37,542 bases of DNA from Alphaproteobacteria bacterium. Lineage in GTDB: Bacteria; Pseudomonadota; Alphaproteobacteria; UBA9655. The stretch covers positions 1 to 37,542 of the forward strand of contig JAIEOZ010000074.1 of assembly GCA_019750035.1 (NCBI GenBank), read 5' to 3'. The first letter of the stretch is position 1. Each line of letters begins with the position of its first letter. This document shows, one piece after another, positions 8,588-17,857 of the stretch. Under the pieces are notes generated by a model. That model ran no database searches, had not been told where the DNA came from, and was given only the letters and a program-made list of their open reading frames with translations. Position numbers and translations under genes: made by a program.

Positions 8588-9913
8588 TTACGCGGCTGCA
8601 ACTTCAATTTCAGGAACCAGTGTTGGTTGCCAGTCTCGCACGTCGATTTTTCCGGTGACGGAAGCGGAGATTAGGGCTGTGCGGCGTTCTTGAATGAATT
8701 CAATCGCAGATAAAGCCCGCTCCAATAAAATATCTAATTTTTTCAGGCTTTTGTCTAAAAATTCCACGATCTGATACTGTTCTTCAATATAAGGAATGGT
8801 CACTTTGAACTTGCCGACAATATCTGCGTTTAGATTCATTTGACTAGTTTCGTTTCCGCCATCTCTAATTGCGTGATAAGCGGCCATGAAGTAGTACCGC
8901 AAATACTGATTAAAAAATCTCTCACTTGCGTAAATAGCGGCACACGCTTGATTGTATGTTGCAGGAACTCCCAATATTGCTACGCGACCTCGTGTCACAC
9001 CTTGACCGTACATCGCCATAAGGAGAGTTCCTGGTGGCGATATTTTCACTGACGAATTTGATATCGCTAGTTCCGTAATGTATTCCTCTGTTTCAAATAT
9101 TTCGTCATATCGCACTTCTCCAGTTTTTATCCATGGAATATTCCCGTTCCAATATTCTGAATTTGTTCGATCAGGCGTCGCTCCCGTAGAAATTTGAGCA
9201 TGGTATCCAATCGATGAAACCGACCAATGCGCAGGCACTTCGCCTAACCACTCCACACCTGATTCGCGCATGGGGGCGTTGGGGTTGAGGCCTTTGGTGA
9301 CAGCATGACTAATCACTGTCTGCCGCTTTTCTTTGAGCAGCTTGATCAACTCTTGCTGCTTCGCTATCAGCGTATCGATCTTGGCGGTTTCGTGGTCGAG
9401 GAAGTTGGCGATTTTTTCTTGCTCGGCGACGGGAGGACAGAAAACAAGCACATTCCCAACTTGTTCGGCGCTAACAGCTTCAAAGGTACTCCCTGTAGAC
9501 ACCGAATCTAATTCACCTTTGATTACAATTACCAGCCACCAGAGAAAATTCCGGTCCAATTTTTCTCGGTTCAGAATTGAACATAAACCACGACCAATAC
9601 CATACCTTTGGTCTGCAATATTTAACGCACCAACAGGTGCTCTAACCGAAAATAGCAATTCACCTGGATTTGCAATTTTTCGAGGAACTACACAATATTG
9701 TTTCGGTGCAGGGTTCTTTGCACCAAACTCAGCATTACCTTGCAAAAATGGCATACCAACGCCGTCTTGATTACAGTCCTCGGAATTTGGCGATTGCCCC
9801 ATGTTAATTGAAGCTTCAAATTTAAGTCGCGACTCATTCCAGTGCTTTGGAATATTTCCAAACCAAATTGCTTCAGAATCCTTATATTCCGCATAAGCCC
9901 TATACCGACTCAT
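8588..9913 (-). CDS. hsdS: Type I restriction specificity subunit S (HsdS)
   Basis: The 441-aa subunit sets the bipartite recognition sequence for both methylation and cleavage. It has the standard layout: target-recognition domain 1 (about residues 15-150), a conserved helical spacer (about 155-205, EQEKIANFLDHETAKIDTLI), domain 2 (about 220-370), and a second helical spacer (about 375-425, EEQYQIVEFLDKSLKKLDIL). Both spacers end in related motifs (RRTALIS and KRQTVIS), the internal repeat that lets one S bind two M subunits. The recognition domains look more AT-rich than the flanking genes, as expected if they are exchanged horizontally. ATG 9913 overlaps the stop of the YhcG gene by 4 bp. 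Confidence 0.95.
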   Translation of the reverse strand: MSRYRAYAEYKDSEAIWFGNIPKHWNESRLKFEASINMGQSPNSEDCNQDGVGMPFLQGNAEFGAKNPAPKQYCVVPRKIANPGELLFSVRAPVGALNIADQRYGIGRGLCSILNREKLDRNFLWWLVIVIKGELDSVSTGSTFEAVSAEQVGNVLVFCPPVAEQEKIANFLDHETAKIDTLIAKQQELIKLLKEKRQTVISHAVTKGLNPNAPMRESGVEWLGEVPAHWSVSSIGYHAQISTGATPDRTNSEYWNGNIPWIKTGEVRYDEIFETEEYITELAISNSSVKISPPGTLLMAMYGQGVTRGRVAILGVPATYNQACAAIYASERFFNQYLRYYFMAAYHAIRDGGNETSQMNLNADIVGKFKVTIPYIEEQYQIVEFLDKSLKKLDILLERALSAIEFIQERRTALISASVTGKIDVRDWQPTLVPEIEVAAA

Positions 9914-10929
9914 ATCCCCTCCCCCTGCGCAATATTCAGCAGATAAAACTCATGCAATTTCGCTTGCAGCAGTTTTTTATCGGGCAACTGGGTTTGGTAT
10001 TCGGCGATCATGGCGGGTGATAGGCTGCGGCTGAGCGCGTATTCGACCACTTCATCATCTTTGCTGGCGCACAGCAGCACGCCGATGGCGGGGTTTTCGT
10101 GGGCTTTGCGGTGGTCGCGGTCTAGGGCTTCGAGGTAGAAGTTGAGTTTGCCCAAGTGTTCTGGCTGAAATTTATCGACCTTGAGTTCTATCGCCACCAG
10201 TGCATTTAAGCCACGGTGAAAAAACAGCAGGTCGAGCGCGAAGTCTTGCTTGCCGACTTGCAAGGGGAATTCACTGCCGACAAAACAAAAGTCGCGGCCT
10301 AGTTCGAGCAAAAAATGCTTGAGTTTGCCCAGCAAACCCTGATGCAAATCGGCTTCGCTGTGCTCTTGCGGCAGATTTAAAAAGTCAACAACATAGCTGT
10401 CTTTGAAGACATTCAGGGCGTCTGGGTGCATTTGTGTCAGCACTGCTGACACTTTCGCAGGGTTAAGTATGACGCGCTCAAATAGCGCGGTAGTAAATTG
10501 CCGTTCCAGCTCACGGCTAGACCATTTTTCTTGCACCGCCATTCTTAGATAAAACTCACGCTCTTCTGCTCGCTTGCTACGGCTGAGTATGGTGAGGTTG
10601 TGCGTCCAAGGCAATTGTCTCAGCAGTGCCGAGACAATTTGGTCATCTTGATAAGTTTCGTAAAACTGACGCATACGGAACAGATTGCGGCGAGTGAATC
10701 CTTGCAAATTTGGCTGGGTAATTGCCAAATGTTGAGCTAAGGCATCCACCACGCCATCGCCCCATTCTGCTGCCTTGATCTTATTACTGATGTACGCGCC
10801 AACTTGCCAATACAACTCAATTAAGGTGGTGTTGACGGCTTGGTAGGCATGTTGCCGCGCTGCCGCGATCAGGTGGACGACTTCAGAAAAATCGGGCTGA
10901 TCTGTTTTCATGACGTGCGTTTTGCTCAT
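9910..10929 (-). CDS. YhcG/DUF1016 family PDDEXK nuclease embedded in the hsd operon
   Basis: This 339-aa protein has a DUF1016 N-terminal helical domain (about residues 10-150, with YWQVGAYI and [13 protein letters not shown]) and a C-terminal PDDEXK nuclease-like domain (about 170-330). The candidate catalytic set is Asp233 (FALDLLFF) with Glu248-x-Lys250 (VAIELK), so the nuclease core looks intact. Its gene overlaps hsdM and hsdS by 4 bp on both sides (ATGA), so it is translated with them. YhcG-type proteins are often found near type I systems. Whether it adds a separate nuclease or is accessory to the complex is unknown. Confidence 0.9.
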   Translation of the reverse strand: MSKTHVMKTDQPDFSEVVHLIAAARQHAYQAVNTTLIELYWQVGAYISNKIKAAEWGDGVVDALAQHLAITQPNLQGFTRRNLFRMRQFYETYQDDQIVSALLRQLPWTHNLTILSRSKRAEEREFYLRMAVQEKWSSRELERQFTTALFERVILNPAKVSAVLTQMHPDALNVFKDSYVVDFLNLPQEHSEADLHQGLLGKLKHFLLELGRDFCFVGSEFPLQVGKQDFALDLLFFHRGLNALVAIELKVDKFQPEHLGKLNFYLEALDRDHRKAHENPAIGVLLCASKDDEVVEYALSRSLSPAMIAEYQTQLPDKKLLQAKLHEFYLLNIAQGEGI

Positions 10930-13259
10930 GAATGCACCTCTTGCAGCAGCTTCATGATTTCTGCGCTGACGGCATCGAGATCGGCATCAATCTCAGCTAG
11001 ATCACGCGGTGGCTGGTATTGGTAGAAATGGCGATTAAACGGAATTTCGTAACCGACGATGCCGATTTGCTGGTCTTTATCGTCCTTCTTACTCGCGTCT
11101 ATCCACGCGTCTGGCACGTGCGGCTGTACTTCTTTTTTGAAGTAGGCTTCGTTGATGGCGTTGACGGTTTGGCTTGGGTCTAGCGCGACGTTTTCGGCAT
11201 CACGCAGGTCTCCGTCGGCTTTGTATTCGATGGTTTTGCCATTCACGTCAAACAAGCCGTAAATCGGATCAGCTTTTGCTTTGTGGATTTTTTTGATGAC
11301 TTTTTGAGCGTCTGGGTTCTTCCAACTGACTGCCGCTTCGATGGCTTTTTTGTCTTTGGCGTCTAGGTCGACGCCTTGCTTCTTTGCTGCATGCGTAAGC
11401 GCGTCGTCAAAGGCGTTCATGTCATCAAACTGGGCACTGCCTATGGCCGCTTGTATTTGGCGTGCTTTGCGCAGAATGGCGAGCTGATTGCGCCACGTGT
11501 CGCGGTCTAGCAAGTCTTTGATTTGCTTTTCTTTGAGGTCGGCAAAGTGCAGCTTAATGTAACGGCGTATCGCGTCTTGATGGCTGCTAAGGTCGCCATA
11601 GTGGGTGCAGGTTTCCGCATCTGTCCATGTCGCGCCATCAATTGCGCTGTATTCAGCGTATGCCCATTGCATCACCGCATTGAGTGCGCCGGATTCAAAA
11701 CGCAGGCTGGTAATGCGCTCGTCGGAAAATTGATAAGACATGCGCAGCGGTCGTTCTATGGTGATGCGGCGGTAGCCAAATTCATGCGTTTTAAAGATTT
11801 TGGCGGCGAAAGTTTTGGCGGCTTCCGTCTTCGGGTTTGCTGACTGACGGCCACGGTTGCTTTTTTGTTCGGCGGGTTTGTCCAGCTCACGCGCATCAAC
11901 TACTTCAAAATTACCGAAGCATTTGGTGATGGTGGCGATGTCGCTTTCATCCATGACATTGCGCTTACTGCCCAGCGATTTGCGCATCTTGCCGCACAGG
12001 TTCACGCCATTAATGAGTTGCACCAGCCCTTTGCGTGCCTTGGCTTTTTTGTTCGATAGCACCCACACATAAGTCGAGATGCCGGTGTTGTAAAACATGT
12101 CGGTAGGCAGCGCGACGATGGCTTCTAGCAAATCGGCTTCCAGAATATAACGGCGGATTTCAGACTCACCTGAACCAGCACCACCCGTGAACAAGGGCGA
12201 GCCATTGAGAATAATGCCAATACGGCCACCGCCTTCGCTTGCATCGCGCAGCTTTTTGATGAGGTGTAACAGGAACAGCAGCGAGCCATCAGAAACCCGT
12301 GGCAAACCCGCGCCAAAGCGACCGTCAAAGCCCTTGTGGTTATGTTCGTCAATAATCTCTTGTTCAATCTTTTTCCAATCAACGCCAAACGGTGGATTGG
12401 ACAGCATGTAATCAAACTTATGGGCATAGAGCTGATCATTTGAGAGCGTATTGCCGAGCTTGATGTTACTGACATCCTGCCCTTTAATCAGCATGTCCGC
12501 TTTACAAATAGCGTAACTCTCTGGGTTTAGTTCTTGGCCATAGGCACGCATGACGGCTTCGGGGTTGAGTTCATGCACGTATTCCATGCCCGACGACAAG
12601 AAGCCACCAGTGCCAGCCGTAGGATCGTAAATGGTACGGATAATGCCGGGCTTGGTGAGCGCGTCATCATCTTCCATAAACACCAGCGAGGTCGTCAGGC
12701 GCACGATGTCGCGTGGGGTGAAATGTTCACCCGCCGTGTCGTTCGAGCTTTCAGCAAAGCGGCGTATCAGCTCTTCAAACACCAGCCCCATGTCGTGATT
12801 CGAAACTGCCTTGGGACTAAGATCAATCGTGCGCACTTTTTGCACGACTTTGTAGAGTAAATTGGCGTCATTGAGCTGGCCAATGAATTCAGCAAAATTA
12901 AAGTATTCAAAAATTTCCCGAGCATCTTTGGAGAAACTTTGAATATAGCTTTCCAAGTTAGCCTTAATGCCTGCTTCGCCCAGCTTGGACAAATCCATCT
13001 TTGAGGTATTGAAGAACGACAAGCCACCAGTGGCACGCAAGATCATTTTCTCTTGCGCCTCTTCCGGCAGATTCATCGCCTGTATTTTTTGCTGCTCGGC
13101 CAATACCGCTTCTTTACTGGCCTCCAGCACGCACTCCAAACGGCGCAATAAGCAAAACGGCAGAATGATGCGGCCATATTGGCTCTGCCTGAAATCACCA
13201 CGCAAAAGATCGGCAATCGCCCAGGAATCGGAGGCGAGGTTGTTGGGTGTTTGGGTCAT
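10926..13259 (-). CDS. hsdM: Type I restriction methyltransferase subunit M (HsdM)
   Basis: This is the first gene of the restriction operon and makes the adenine-N6 methyltransferase that marks host DNA. The HsdM N-terminal domain (about 8-150) precedes AGEHFTPR (176-183), the SAM-binding motif I DPTAGTGG (212-219) and the catalytic SNPPF (287-291). At 777 aa it is longer than classic HsdM (about 500-550). The extra C-terminal 250-300 residues are helical and charged, and probably serve subunit assembly. The stop overlaps the YhcG start by 4 bp. Its own promoter probably lies in the 220-nt gap 13260-13479. I see no clear ribosome site before ATG 13259. Confidence 0.95.
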   Translation of the reverse strand: MTQTPNNLASDSWAIADLLRGDFRQSQYGRIILPFCLLRRLECVLEASKEAVLAEQQKIQAMNLPEEAQEKMILRATGGLSFFNTSKMDLSKLGEAGIKANLESYIQSFSKDAREIFEYFNFAEFIGQLNDANLLYKVVQKVRTIDLSPKAVSNHDMGLVFEELIRRFAESSNDTAGEHFTPRDIVRLTTSLVFMEDDDALTKPGIIRTIYDPTAGTGGFLSSGMEYVHELNPEAVMRAYGQELNPESYAICKADMLIKGQDVSNIKLGNTLSNDQLYAHKFDYMLSNPPFGVDWKKIEQEIIDEHNHKGFDGRFGAGLPRVSDGSLLFLLHLIKKLRDASEGGGRIGIILNGSPLFTGGAGSGESEIRRYILEADLLEAIVALPTDMFYNTGISTYVWVLSNKKAKARKGLVQLINGVNLCGKMRKSLGSKRNVMDESDIATITKCFGNFEVVDARELDKPAEQKSNRGRQSANPKTEAAKTFAAKIFKTHEFGYRRITIERPLRMSYQFSDERITSLRFESGALNAVMQWAYAEYSAIDGATWTDAETCTHYGDLSSHQDAIRRYIKLHFADLKEKQIKDLLDRDTWRNQLAILRKARQIQAAIGSAQFDDMNAFDDALTHAAKKQGVDLDAKDKKAIEAAVSWKNPDAQKVIKKIHKAKADPIYGLFDVNGKTIEYKADGDLRDAENVALDPSQTVNAINEAYFKKEVQPHVPDAWIDASKKDDKDQQIGIVGYEIPFNRHFYQYQPPRDLAEIDADLDAVSAEIMKLLQEVHS

Positions 13260-13479
13260 GGATTAGTCTTATTTAAATCGAATGCGGTGAATAAAGCTTG
13301 GCAGAGATGCGTTTGCAGCGGGGTTTGCTTCATGCGACCGGCAAACCCAGCATCATTGCCAATTTATGATGAAGAAGATATTACCTTATGGGCAACATAA
13401 TGCCTATAGGAATGTACGCGAGTACGCAGTTAGATCTAGCATTTTTTGGACAAGATTCTGGCATGTAGAGGAAAGTAAC

Positions 13480-14400
13480 TTAGTCGCTTGTCGCAAAAAG
13501 ATCGGTCATGGTGGGCATATCTTCAGGAAACAGGGGCAAAGTCTCACTGCCTTTTTTCTTCGGTCGCTTCAGTTTGGTATGCGTCGTTAGACCTAATATA
13601 GTTTCAATTTGACCAGCCGCCCGCATGATTTGATACAGGTCAAGCTGTTCGGTAGAGGTGTCTTGCTTTACGTAACTTGCGAGGTAGCTTTGAGACTTAC
13701 ATTCAACTCCATTGCGAGCACAAACGATAAAAGCAGTAGACTCCGCCTCTAGTTCTTGCTGCGCATGGGTTTGCGTAGGTCGTTGCGGAATGCTCAGGTA
13801 AACATCACGTCCAAGGTGTCCTAAGAACAGGTGAGCCAGCTCATGAGCTAGCGTGGAGAATTGCACATTTGCATCATGATTTTTGTTCACATTCATGCTA
13901 TAGCTAGACGATTCGGTGGATTTGGTGGAACGCTTCACCAATGCAATAGAGCCGGCTTTGCAGTCGCCAGCATCTAACTTCATCCAAGCGATGTTCTTTT
14001 TGGCGAGCAATAGCTCAAATCGCGCAAGTGCCATTTGATCAATGACACCTGTTGCTGCGAATGCTGTCACCCCCTCGGGGATGGGTTCGCCTTCGGTATC
14101 CATTAGGTCATAAACGAGTGCGACAGGGCCAAATGGCCAAAGTATCAGAAGTGGTCTTGCGTCAACTTTTATCGTCCGACCGAACGACTCAAACCATTCG
14201 CTGGCCGAAGCCGCGTGATTCAAACCGGGTTTTTGAATCTGCAAGAGTAAGGCGTTGAAGGGGGCGAAGTTACGTAAGCGTACTGCAAAATCAAGCAGAT
14301 TTTTGTAATCAGCGCCCTTGCGGTAGAGGCGAGAATCCTCAAGCAACTTATCCAGCATAGATCGGGCAACTTCGATCTCTATTGAAACGGGTACGTTCAC
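13480..14400 (-). CDS. ImmA/IrrE-type metallopeptidase with ArdC-like N-terminus
   Basis: The 306-aa protein carries a zinc-peptidase motif HELAH at 186-190, and a likely third ligand in QELEAES at about 215-221. The region before it (residues 35-100, with FNALLLQIQKPG, WFESFGRTI and the segment RPLLILWPFGP) resembles the N-terminal single-stranded-DNA-binding part of ArdC anti-restriction proteins. ImmA/IrrE peptidases cleave repressors in mobile elements; ArdC proteins protect incoming DNA from restriction. Both roles would fit beside a restriction operon, and the sequence alone does not decide. The start is GTG 14400, preceded by AGGGGAA. The C-terminus (about 275-306) is low in structure. 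It is transcribed leftward, 220 nt before hsdM. Confidence 0.8.
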   Translation of the reverse strand: MNVPVSIEIEVARSMLDKLLEDSRLYRKGADYKNLLDFAVRLRNFAPFNALLLQIQKPGLNHAASASEWFESFGRTIKVDARPLLILWPFGPVALVYDLMDTEGEPIPEGVTAFAATGVIDQMALARFELLLAKKNIAWMKLDAGDCKAGSIALVKRSTKSTESSSYSMNVNKNHDANVQFSTLAHELAHLFLGHLGRDVYLSIPQRPTQTHAQQELEAESTAFIVCARNGVECKSQSYLASYVKQDTSTEQLDLYQIMRAAGQIETILGLTTHTKLKRPKKKGSETLPLFPEDMPTMTDLFATSD

Positions 14401-14532
14401 GTGTTCCCCTATTATTTTAATTCGATTGTTAGTGAAACCGATTAATGCGCATCAAAAAATTGATCACTATTACGCAAGCAATCTTGCAGATATCTATAAG
14501 ACTACAGCTTTGACAGGTGAAGCAAAGTAGCT

Positions 14533-15360
14533 TTACAACTGTTCTATAAACTGAAAAATTCTAGTCGTCCCTTCCATCGCTCCGCATGGAATAGCAACAT
14601 CACCGCGCCTGTCAACCTTTGATTCAGTCGGATTAATACGTATCAACGGGCAATTGATTTCCTCGCCGTGTCTGCGCACTGTCGGAATGGCAGTTCCTGC
14701 ACCGAGTTCAATTACTACTGGCCGATTAAGTTTTTTCAGCCATGCGTCAAGTCTGGCTGTCTGCATGTTCGTACGCATTTCGTCCCAGCGCCAATCCCCA
14801 AACATCAGAATATTCGGGCGAGACATGCCACCACAGACGGGACAAACGGGGAATTCGGATAACAGCTTGCAATTAACCGTATCAATTTCCGGTATAAAAT
14901 CTTTGGCGCTCCAGACCACTTCGCCACAACGATCAGAACATTGCAAGTGATGGATCGAGCCGTGGCATTCCACTACGTGGCCAGCACCAAAACCTGCCTT
15001 CTGAAACTGCGCATCCACATTGCTGGTAAAAACAAACGCGCCATGAGTCATCCGACCCGCTAATTCTAGTAAGGTATTAAAACCCGCATGTGGTATCGTT
15101 TCTCGGTACAGTTGCAGCCGATGTCCATAAAACCCCCATGCCACATGCGGCATCGACGCAAAGGCTTGCGGGTTTGCGATTTCAGCGAATTCCATGCCCA
15201 GTTTTCCAAGTGCCGGATACGCCTTCCAAAAACCATTGTCTCCACGAAAATCAGGCAAACCGGAATCAATCCCCATACCCGCACCCGCTGTTATCAGCAA
15301 ACCGTCGGCCTGTGAAATGAGTACCGCTGCTTCGAAACATGCTTGATCAATTGTCGTCAT
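14533..15360 (-). CDS. Sir2-family NAD-dependent deacylase/ADP-ribosyltransferase
   Basis: A 275-aa stand-alone sirtuin core. The NAD-binding GAGMGIDSGLPDFRG spans 26-40, TSNVD (112-116) replaces the usual TQNID, and the catalytic His is 133 in CHGS. Zinc ligands look complete: Cys141, Cys145, Cys173 and Cys176. The C-terminal NAD motif is ELGAGTAIPTVR at about 218-229. Sirtuins remove acyl groups from lysines using NAD; some bacterial Sir2 domains instead degrade NAD in phage defence. Having the zinc site and a small single domain, this looks more like a deacylase. It lies between the metallopeptidase gene and the MerR/vWA operon, on the same strand, with gaps that suggest its own promoter. 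Confidence 0.92.
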   Translation of the reverse strand: MTTIDQACFEAAVLISQADGLLITAGAGMGIDSGLPDFRGDNGFWKAYPALGKLGMEFAEIANPQAFASMPHVAWGFYGHRLQLYRETIPHAGFNTLLELAGRMTHGAFVFTSNVDAQFQKAGFGAGHVVECHGSIHHLQCSDRCGEVVWSAKDFIPEIDTVNCKLLSEFPVCPVCGGMSRPNILMFGDWRWDEMRTNMQTARLDAWLKKLNRPVVIELGAGTAIPTVRRHGEEINCPLIRINPTESKVDRRGDVAIPCGAMEGTTRIFQFIEQL

Positions 15361-15588
15361 TTAAATTCGAGATTCTTTTATGTAGGCATTTTCGACGCTA
15401 GCGTAACAAGTTTTTCATCCGCTCAATACATTCGGCCATCCTTCTTCAGCCTTGTGGACTATTGTCCCCGGCCGCTTCGGGCGTAAGCACAGAGGATGCT
15501 GTTTTTGCAGACGTTCCGATTTGAATGTGCGCGTCGTTCGCAAGGCCTCCACTTCCAAGTCAGTTAATTTGGCCTAGCAGAATTTTTT

Positions 15589-15768
15589 TCAAAAAGGTCG
15601 TGTCCGAACCCCATCGTCACACTGGTATTTAGTTGAGTCATTAATTTGCTTACAGTGAGAAGCTTTTACTTCAATTTTCCACTCCCTCAATTGATCGTAG
15701 TTGTAAACGGTATATGAAAAATAAACCAAAGACGCCATTAAAATCGAAATCAGTAATGCTTTTTTCAT
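15589..15768 (-). CDS. 59-aa membrane-anchored or exported small protein with two cysteines
   Basis: Starting with ATG 15768, this ORF overlaps the stop of the preceding gene (TGA 15767-15765) as ATGA, which strongly suggests translational coupling. The N-terminus is two lysines followed by a hydrophobic helix to about residue 20 (MKKALLISILMASLVYFSYT), either a signal peptide or an N-terminal anchor. The remaining 38 residues are polar with Cys39 and Cys50, positioned for a disulfide outside the cytoplasm. It is 59 aa long and resembles nothing that I can name. It is the last gene of the MerR/VIT-vWA operon. Confidence 0.6.
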   Translation of the reverse strand: MKKALLISILMASLVYFSYTVYNYDQLREWKIEVKASHCKQINDSTKYQCDDGVRTRPF

Positions 15769-16253
15769 GAGTCTGCCTTTCTTCGCTTAAACGCTAACCG
15801 CGCCAGTGCGATTACTGCTCCAGCGATTAGAAATCCGACGCATAGCCCCTCAGTACCAGATAATGTACCAAACGACGCTCTGGCTATTGCCCACTGCGCC
15901 TGCGGCAAACCCATGTTAACGTGATACATGCCATCCAAAAACACATGCGAAAAGCTGCCGAATATGCAGGAACCAGCCAACACACTTTTTGATATAAGTG
16001 CCTGCTTATATCTTGTTGGCCTGCATTGCTCCCAACCTCGCCAGACACCATAAGTGATCGCTGCAATCAACGACGCACCCGGCATATTATGCGTAATGAT
16101 ATGCAGATCACTTGCAGAGTTGGTGAGCATTTTGTAGCCCGGCTCCACATCCATAAGTATCTGCGACAAAGCAAACCCAGCAAAGCTGACATGCTTAGGT
16201 GCTACAGCCTTGGCAAGCGTACCAAGGCCAAAATGGAAAGGAGTGAATGGCAT
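15765..16253 (-). CDS. Small membrane-bound metal-dependent hydrolase-like protein (YdjM-like)
   Basis: The 162-aa protein starts with MPFTPFHFGLG, typical of YdjM/DUF457-type membrane hydrolases. Conserved-looking metal-ligand candidates are His7, Asp35 and Glu37 (MDVEP), His51 and His55, then His103, Asp107 and His111 (SHVFLDGMYH). About three hydrophobic segments are present (roughly 53-70, 88-106 and 125-145), so it should sit in the inner membrane. Family substrates are poorly defined; phospholipid or lipid-linked substrates have been suggested for relatives. The gene ends in a 4-bp overlap with the 59-aa ORF and starts about 200 nt after the SGNH gene, on the same strand. Confidence 0.7.
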   Translation of the reverse strand: MPFTPFHFGLGTLAKAVAPKHVSFAGFALSQILMDVEPGYKMLTNSASDLHIITHNMPGASLIAAITYGVWRGWEQCRPTRYKQALISKSVLAGSCIFGSFSHVFLDGMYHVNMGLPQAQWAIARASFGTLSGTEGLCVGFLIAGAVIALARLAFKRRKADS

Positions 16254-16455
16254 GAAAAATTCGCTTTCGGAAACATGCTACAGGTTAAGGAGCTTAAAAA
16301 TACACCATCGCTATGCAGCTATATTTCAAAGACCTCTGAATAAGTTACTGCGCGACCAAATCTATAATATTCTGATGTGATGCGCACCAAGTCTTCGTAA
16401 GATTGCGCATCTCGATGCAAACCTCGACCGCTCGTTACATTTAATCAGCGAGTCC

Positions 16456-17076
16456 TTAAAATTCCATCCCCATTGAATTCAACCACTCAGCTATTGCAAG
16501 CGCAATTTTTCTGCCACCCACCTCTGAAGGTTCAATAGGTGAAAGTGCTGAATAATCATTTCGCTCAGTGCAAACTAGCCGTAAATCAATCACAGGCACT
16601 TTGGCAGCAAACGCCTCGCGCACAATAGTGTCGTTAAAAATGGCTAGTGCGGTTTGTGATTCAACGGAGAGATCCGGTATTGCGTCATATATCGTGCAGA
16701 TTGCTAACGGAAGTTCCGCGCTTAATACCTGCCATAGCATAGTTCGATACCTGCGCTGAAAATCTCTGCGAATTTGGGAGAGTTGCAACAATCCTTCCCC
16801 AACCGTATCGACTCGGTCAGAAAAAATACCTAGTGCATTCAGTGCATCGTTTCCACCTATGCTCACAACCAAATGAGTCGCATCGAGAGGAATTTTCGCT
16901 ATTTGGTTTTCCACGTTCGCCACCACATCGCCGTCATGCGCAATGAGCGTTGCCTTCCAAGACGCTGGCAGAGTGTGGCGCATATGATCGATTACGGCCA
17001 ATTCGCCCGGTACATAGATTGCGTTGTCAAAAATTGAATCGCCCAACAAAACCAGATGTGATTTTGTTTTAGTCAT
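16456..17076 (-). CDS. SGNH/GDSL-family hydrolase, atypical C-terminal catalytic block
   Basis: This 206-aa cytoplasmic protein shows the SGNH core: the nucleophile motif LLGDSIFDN (GDS at 12-14), a Gly region near 41-49 and GGND at 74-77. In the last block the usual DxxH is not seen. Instead Asp174 is followed by SPIEPSEVGG (about 179-188), where Glu182 stands near the expected His position. Similar PIEPS endings occur in some members of the family that I recall, so this may be a subgroup and not a dead enzyme. Esterase or lipase activity is the family expectation. ATG 17076 has GGGGGAG at good spacing; the gene overlaps the 177-aa gene by 8 bp. Confidence 0.85.
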   Translation of the reverse strand: MTKTKSHLVLLGDSIFDNAIYVPGELAVIDHMRHTLPASWKATLIAHDGDVVANVENQIAKIPLDATHLVVSIGGNDALNALGIFSDRVDTVGEGLLQLSQIRRDFQRRYRTMLWQVLSAELPLAICTIYDAIPDLSVESQTALAIFNDTIVREAFAAKVPVIDLRLVCTERNDYSALSPIEPSEVGGRKIALAIAEWLNSMGMEF

Positions 17077-17602
17077 CACACTCCCCCGTAAAAATCTCTT
17101 TAAATTGCTCAGGCTTTAATTGTGGACACAATTCTGGTAATCGCTCAAAAAAGGCATTTACTTGTTCGTCCGGAAGATGCACCGTTACGTTGTAGAACTG
17201 AAAAAACTCATCGAGTTCCCAATATCCATCGCAATGATCTAAAAATTCTTTGAGTGCATCGGTGATGAATACATCATCAAAATGTTCTCTGAGTCCATCA
17301 AACGCTTTCTCTTTCAAATCATTTCGGCCAGTGGTGCTCGGTGGAAGCATGTACAAACCTAGGTCTGCTTTAAAATGACGCATCGCCCCTGTAGTTACCA
17401 TGCGAACCAATCTGTATCTACCAGAGTCCAGCTTCTCTCCTTCAAAGATATCACCATGGAGTATTCTAAAATCCGTGGAAAATTCCAACGAACGCTGGCA
17501 AAAGAAAAGATTCTCCTCTAAGGGCGTGACGAGCAATGTTTCCGTCGTACCCTCGGCGTTGACGATAACGATCTCAACTTGATTATGTTCACTTTGATTC
17601 AT
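17069..17602 (-). CDS. 177-aa acidic soluble protein, unknown function
   Basis: No signal peptide, membrane segment or known motif. The N-terminal 60 residues look beta-rich (VEIVIVNAEGTTETLLVTPL), and the rest is mostly helical and acidic, ending ECDD. Overlap with the SGNH hydrolase gene (8 bp from its likely ATG) indicates co-translation and possibly a physical partnership. It follows the frameshifted Cys/His-rich ORF in the operon by about 40 nt. I cannot assign a function. Confidence 0.75.
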   Translation of the reverse strand: MNQSEHNQVEIVIVNAEGTTETLLVTPLEENLFFCQRSLEFSTDFRILHGDIFEGEKLDSGRYRLVRMVTTGAMRHFKADLGLYMLPPSTTGRNDLKEKAFDGLREHFDDVFITDALKEFLDHCDGYWELDEFFQFYNVTVHLPDEQVNAFFERLPELCPQLKPEQFKEIFTGECDD

Positions 17603-17642
17603 GGTTTTTTTGTCTCCATCCTTGCTTCAATCGCATTTTTGT

Positions 17643-17857
17643 TTACCAACAATGAACCAAACAATGCGGATGGTCTGGATCTAAGGTTAAAATATCTTGA
17701 ACCGCATGACCGTGGATGGGACAACTGAATCGCTCACGATGTGCACCAACCACTCTACGCATCTCATCCAGAAAATTATTGATCGCATTGATCATCTGAG
17801 CACGGTCAAACGCAATTCAAAACGATTGAGCGGCTTACCCTTCTCCACTTGTGTCAT
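17643..17857 (-). pseudogene. Frameshifted Cys/His-rich small protein gene
   Basis: ATG 17857 overlaps the VIT-vWA stop as ATGA and opens a 21-codon ORF (MTQVEKGKPLNRFELRL...) ending at TGA 17792-17794. Reading then continues in the next frame to TAA 17643-17645, with FDRAQMINAINNFLDEMRR and a zinc-like pattern CPIHGH followed by HPHCLVHC. One missing base near CGTTTGACC would join the two parts into a protein of about 71 aa. Alternatively, an internal ATG overlapping the first stop (ATGA again) could start a separate 50-aa Cys/His peptide. A recent mutation, a sequencing error and a programmed frameshift all remain possible. Confidence 0.55.

Noticed and set aside
16254-16390. Possible insertion-sequence end (GACCTCTGAATAAGTTAC)
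   Set aside because: Resembles IS5-type termini only loosely; no matching inverted end or target duplication was found.
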